From assembly GCA_958428545.1 (NCBI GenBank), contig CAUAGM010000006.1, positions 24,535 to 88,534 on the forward strand: a stretch of 64,000 nucleotides of DNA, written 5' to 3'. Positions 63,501-64,000 of this stretch are shown piece by piece. The position numbers and the translations under genes are program-made. Positions within the stretch are counted from its first letter, which is position 1; each line of letters begins with the position of its first letter. This DNA comes from an uncultured Arcanobacterium sp. Lineage in GTDB: Bacteria > Actinomycetota > Actinomycetes > Actinomycetales > Actinomycetaceae. The notes under the pieces are model-generated. The model saw only the letters and a list, made by a program, of their open reading frames with translations. It was not told the DNA's origin and ran no database searches.

Positions 63501-64000
63501 TCACATCTTTTTCTTACGAAGAGCCAAACCTCCCGCAACTGAGAGACTCAATGCCACTAAGACCATTCCTAGCATACCTGAGCTACCAGTATCAGAGAGC
63601 TTCGGACGAGAAGTCTGATTAGCTACTTTCGGGGTTTGAGGCTTAGGATCGGCTTTGCTTCCGACAGGCTTAATCTTGCTGATTTCCGCAAGAGCAGACT
63701 CCTTCGCCGCATCAACAACCGCCTGAGTCTCCTTCGCCTTATCCGCACTATCCTCACGAGACGCCTGCTGCTCAATCACAGCAATCTGCTTATCCGCCAC
63801 AGCCCGAGCTTCCTTCTTAAACTTATCCTTCTCAGCCTCAGACAACCCAGCAGCACCATCAATCTCCTTCTCCTTATCAGAAAGAGCCTGACGAATCGCA
63901 GCAACAGCACCATCCTTACCAACAGGATTAATCTTGCCAATCTCAGCAAGAGCAGACTCCTTCGCCGCATCAACAACCGCCTGAGTCTCCTTCGCCTTAT
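63501..64000 (-). CDS. Wall-anchored protein with DUF1542-like repeats, 3' part only
   Basis: The frame is open to the right edge. About 166 residues are visible: parts of two helical repeats of 86 residues (AKETQAVVDAAKESALAEI occurs in both), Ala/Lys/Glu-rich as in DUF1542-type adhesin stalks, then a Pro-rich segment, LSDTG, a membrane helix (GMLGMVLVALSLSVAGGLAL) and RKKKM. The repeats are almost identical at DNA level (258-bp period), so the copy number may vary. Likely a surface stalk or biofilm protein; the N-terminal functional domain lies outside. Confidence 0.8.
   Translation of the reverse strand, partial: KAKETQAVVDAAKESALAEIGKINPVGKDGAVAAIRQALSDKEKEIDGAAGLSEAEKDKFKKEARAVADKQIAVIEQQASREDSADKAKETQAVVDAAKESALAEISKIKPVGSKADPKPQTPKVANQTSRPKLSDTGSSGMLGMVLVALSLSVAGGLALRKKKM
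63687..64000. repeat. 258-bp tandem repeat unit in the wall-protein gene
   Basis: AGAGCAGACTCCTTCGCCGC begins at 63691 and again at 63949, and both copies continue identically to the window end. The unit equals 86 codons. At least two units are visible, and more are likely beyond the edge. Confidence 0.85.

Noticed and set aside
1..64000. CRISPR array, insertion sequence or prophage
   Set aside because: No regularly spaced repeats with unique spacers, transposase, integrase or structural phage gene could be found on either strand.

Overview
The window reads as a chromosomal segment of a low-to-mid GC actinobacterium. The closest match by content is an Actinomycetaceae-like, host-associated anaerobe or facultative anaerobe; the species cannot be named from the sequence. 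Evidence for Actinobacteria: the gene order lepA-trmB-hemW-dnaJ-rsmE-phoH-ybeY-CNNM-era-leuA-recO-uppS, comEA-comEC-holA beside leuS and rpsT, infC-rpmI-rplT with an SseB-family gene, a polyphosphate glucokinase, and many genes that seem to be read from leaderless mRNAs. I see no insertion sequence, phage, integrase or CRISPR array. Most of the window is core genome, with accessory surface-protein genes at both ends and at 19.7-22.5 kb.

Layout. 1-1.7 kb: start of a secreted LamG/fucosidase-like surface enzyme that runs off the left edge, then tRNA-Leu(CAA). 2.2-7.4 kb: asparaginase; a TerC-family membrane protein behind a yybP-ykoY (Mn2+) riboswitch; an MFS carrier and a glycerophosphodiesterase. 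7.7-16.7 kb: rpsT; a relic of a pntB 3' end; the comEA-comEC-holA competence/replication operon; an aldose epimerase; leuS. 16.9-25.9 kb: a HIT protein, two paralogous AI-2E-family carriers flanking a VKOR protein and a 900-residue wall-anchored surface protein, then map and ppgK. 26-28 kb: rnpB, a CdsZ-like coiled-coil protein and a NIF3 protein. 28.3-32.4 kb: a crcB pair, an AGCS alanine/Na+ symporter and putP. 32.6-39.3 kb: lipA-lipB, and a porG-porA-porB operon whose fourth gene fuses a GltD-like NAD(P)/FAD oxidoreductase to a ferredoxin domain. 39.4-45.6 kb: a SpoU methyltransferase, an MFS carrier, infC-rpmI-rplT, an SseB protein and two coupled hypothetical genes. 46.2-62.1 kb: a VIT1/CCC1 carrier with a possible DtxR-type box, then the long core cluster from uppS back to lepA. 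62.3-64 kb: a membrane-anchored HNH nuclease and the 3' end of a repeat-rich wall-anchored protein.

How the genes fit together. The operon at 34.7-39.3 kb suggests pyruvate (or 2-oxoacid) oxidation through ferredoxin with a built-in path to NAD(P), next to genes for lipoate synthesis and attachment. ComEA and ComEC form the inner part of a DNA-uptake machine, and the membrane-anchored nuclease at 62.4 kb could act on extracellular DNA. The fucosidase-like enzyme and the two LSxTG-anchored proteins point to life on a host mucosal surface.

Most notable observations: a G9-A7 homopolymer exactly at the ribosome-binding site of the 19.7-22.5 kb surface protein (candidate phase-variation switch); the GltD-ferredoxin fusion in the por operon; the Mn2+ riboswitch with a visible alternative pairing to the TerC Shine-Dalgarno; a repeated leaderless promoter geometry (TANNNT, six bases, start codon) at six or more genes; the relic of pntB between holA and rpsT; a CdsZ-like protein that has lost its zinc ribbon cysteines; and a probable AUU/AUC start for infC.
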